13,418 nt of DNA, from positions 1-13,418 of the forward strand of contig JAYFRE010000171.1 of the NCBI GenBank assembly GCA_034926235.1, in the 5' to 3' direction. A program made the position numbers and the translations under genes. This DNA comes from JAYFRE01 sp034926235 (lineage in GTDB: Bacteria > Pseudomonadota > Alphaproteobacteria > Rhodospirillales > Magnetospirillaceae). A model generated the notes under the pieces. It was given only the letters and a program-made list of their open reading frames with translations, had not been told where the DNA came from and ran no database searches. The stretch's first letter is position 1, and each line of letters opens with the position of its first letter. Below, piece by piece: positions 12,987 to 13,418 of this stretch.

Positions 12987-13278
12987 GAAGAACCGTAAGC
13001 GCAACGCCGTCTATCTGGTCGACAACGCCCAGGCCCGGCGTGGCCTGCTCGGCGGCCTGGAAGGTCTGCTACCCTCGAAACGGAGCGAGCAATTCCTGCT
13101 GGGCGCGGTGCTGGGCGCGGCGGCGGCCTATGTCCTAAGCGACGAGGAATTGCGCGGCAGAATCATGAAATCCGGCGTCAAACTCTATTCCGGACTGGTT
13201 GGCGGCATCGCCGAAATGAAGGAACAGGTCGCCGACATCCAGGCGGAAATCGCGGCCGAGGAAAGCGGCCTTATATGA
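12964..13278 (+). CDS. Small protein with basic leader, membrane helix and coiled coil
   Basis: 104-aa protein starting at TTG 12964, with AAGGAG at 12951-12956 seven bases upstream, a strong initiation site despite the rare start. Layout: a Lys/Arg-rich leader (AKKKKDKKNRKR), a short conserved-looking VYLVDNAQARRGLLGGLEGLLPS, one membrane helix (FLLGAVLGAAAAYVL), then SDEELRGRIMKSGVKLYSGL and a helical, probably coiled-coil tail (MKEQVADIQAEIAAEE). The helix-plus-coil end resembles YtxH/DUF6110-like small proteins. It overlaps the gene before it by 23 bases and the gene after it in ATGA. Function unknown; probably part of the same membrane assembly. Confidence 0.65.
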   Translation: MAKKKKDKKNRKRNAVYLVDNAQARRGLLGGLEGLLPSKRSEQFLLGAVLGAAAAYVLSDEELRGRIMKSGVKLYSGLVGGIAEMKEQVADIQAEIAAEESGLI

Positions 13279-13418
13279 CCAACCCTTCCTGGTTCGCGGC
13301 GCTCGGCATCGTTCATCGCCTGCCGGGACGGGTTCGTTTACGCTATCGCCTGACCGCCGCCGCCGTGCGGGCGGATATCGACAGGCTGGTTCTGGCGTCC
13401 GCTGCTATTCCAGGACTT
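13275..13418 (+). CDS. N-terminus of probable P1B-6-type metal ATPase (FezB-like), cut by window end
   Basis: Starts at ATG 13275 in an ATGA overlap with the preceding gene; only 48 residues are in the window. They contain FAALGIVHRLPGRVRLRYR (PGRVR at residues 17-21), the same motif as in the first two proteins of the cluster. Ferrosome-forming operons are described with a P1B-6 ATPase and small partners, and in six-gene examples from Rhodopseudomonas palustris and Shewanella putrefaciens the ATPase (FezB) is essential. Position, motif and neighbours make this the likely ATPase. No P-type core motif (DKTGT, CPx/SPC helix) is visible yet, so it could instead be another HMA-like protein. Confidence 0.55.
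   Translation, partial: MTNPSWFAALGIVHRLPGRVRLRYRLTAAAVRADIDRLVLASAAIPGL

Overview
The window is GC-rich, tightly packed DNA from an alphaproteobacterium, most likely of the Rhodospirillales type. Evidence: flgA-flgH order, ABC and LysR proteins of alphaproteobacterial flavour, and frequent GTG/TTG starts. It appears to be ordinary chromosome carrying a metabolic island and, at the right edge, the start of an organelle-type operon. No rRNA, tRNA, CRISPR array, insertion sequence or phage gene was seen.

Layout. (1) 1-1474: end of a flagellar operon, flgA (5' truncated) and flgH, closed by a terminator-like hairpin. (2) About 1680-7836: an uptake and catabolism locus. It holds an RraA/HMG-aldolase family protein, a polar amino-acid binding protein, two permeases (the first interrupted by an in-frame TAG), an ABC ATPase, a convergent LysR regulator, and a divergent class I aminotransferase. 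An AT-rich box (ATAATATC / ATATCGC) occurs upstream of the RraA gene and twice in the LysR/aminotransferase intergenic region, suggesting one regulon. A strong hairpin with a T-run separates the binding-protein gene from the permeases. (3) 7899-8694 (minus): a broken EAL-domain membrane protein, frameshifted in a G7 run and missing most of its EAL domain. (4) 8695-8968: a very good Fur-box-like palindrome, a Shine-Dalgarno with a 31-codon frame lacking a normal start, and a 13-bp hairpin. (5) 8969-11076: a YegP/DUF1508 protein, then gdhA and rnk on the minus strand. (6) 11464 to the right edge: six tightly linked plus-strand genes. Two are small HMA-like proteins with a PGRxR motif, three are small membrane or basic proteins, and the sixth, cut by the window end, carries the same PGRxR motif and is probably a P-type ATPase.

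How the genes fit together. The transporter, aminotransferase and RraA-type aldolase could form a route for a 4-hydroxy(-methyl)glutamate-like amino acid (import, transamination, retro-aldol cleavage to pyruvate); this is inference. The right-hand cluster has the organisation expected of a ferrosome (fez) operon, in which a P1B-6 ATPase and small accessory proteins build a membrane-bounded iron store. The ATPase body lies outside the window, so that assignment rests on gene order, protein types and the shared motif. The Fur-like site 2.7 kb away is a second sign of iron-related regulation nearby, but nothing shows that the two are connected.
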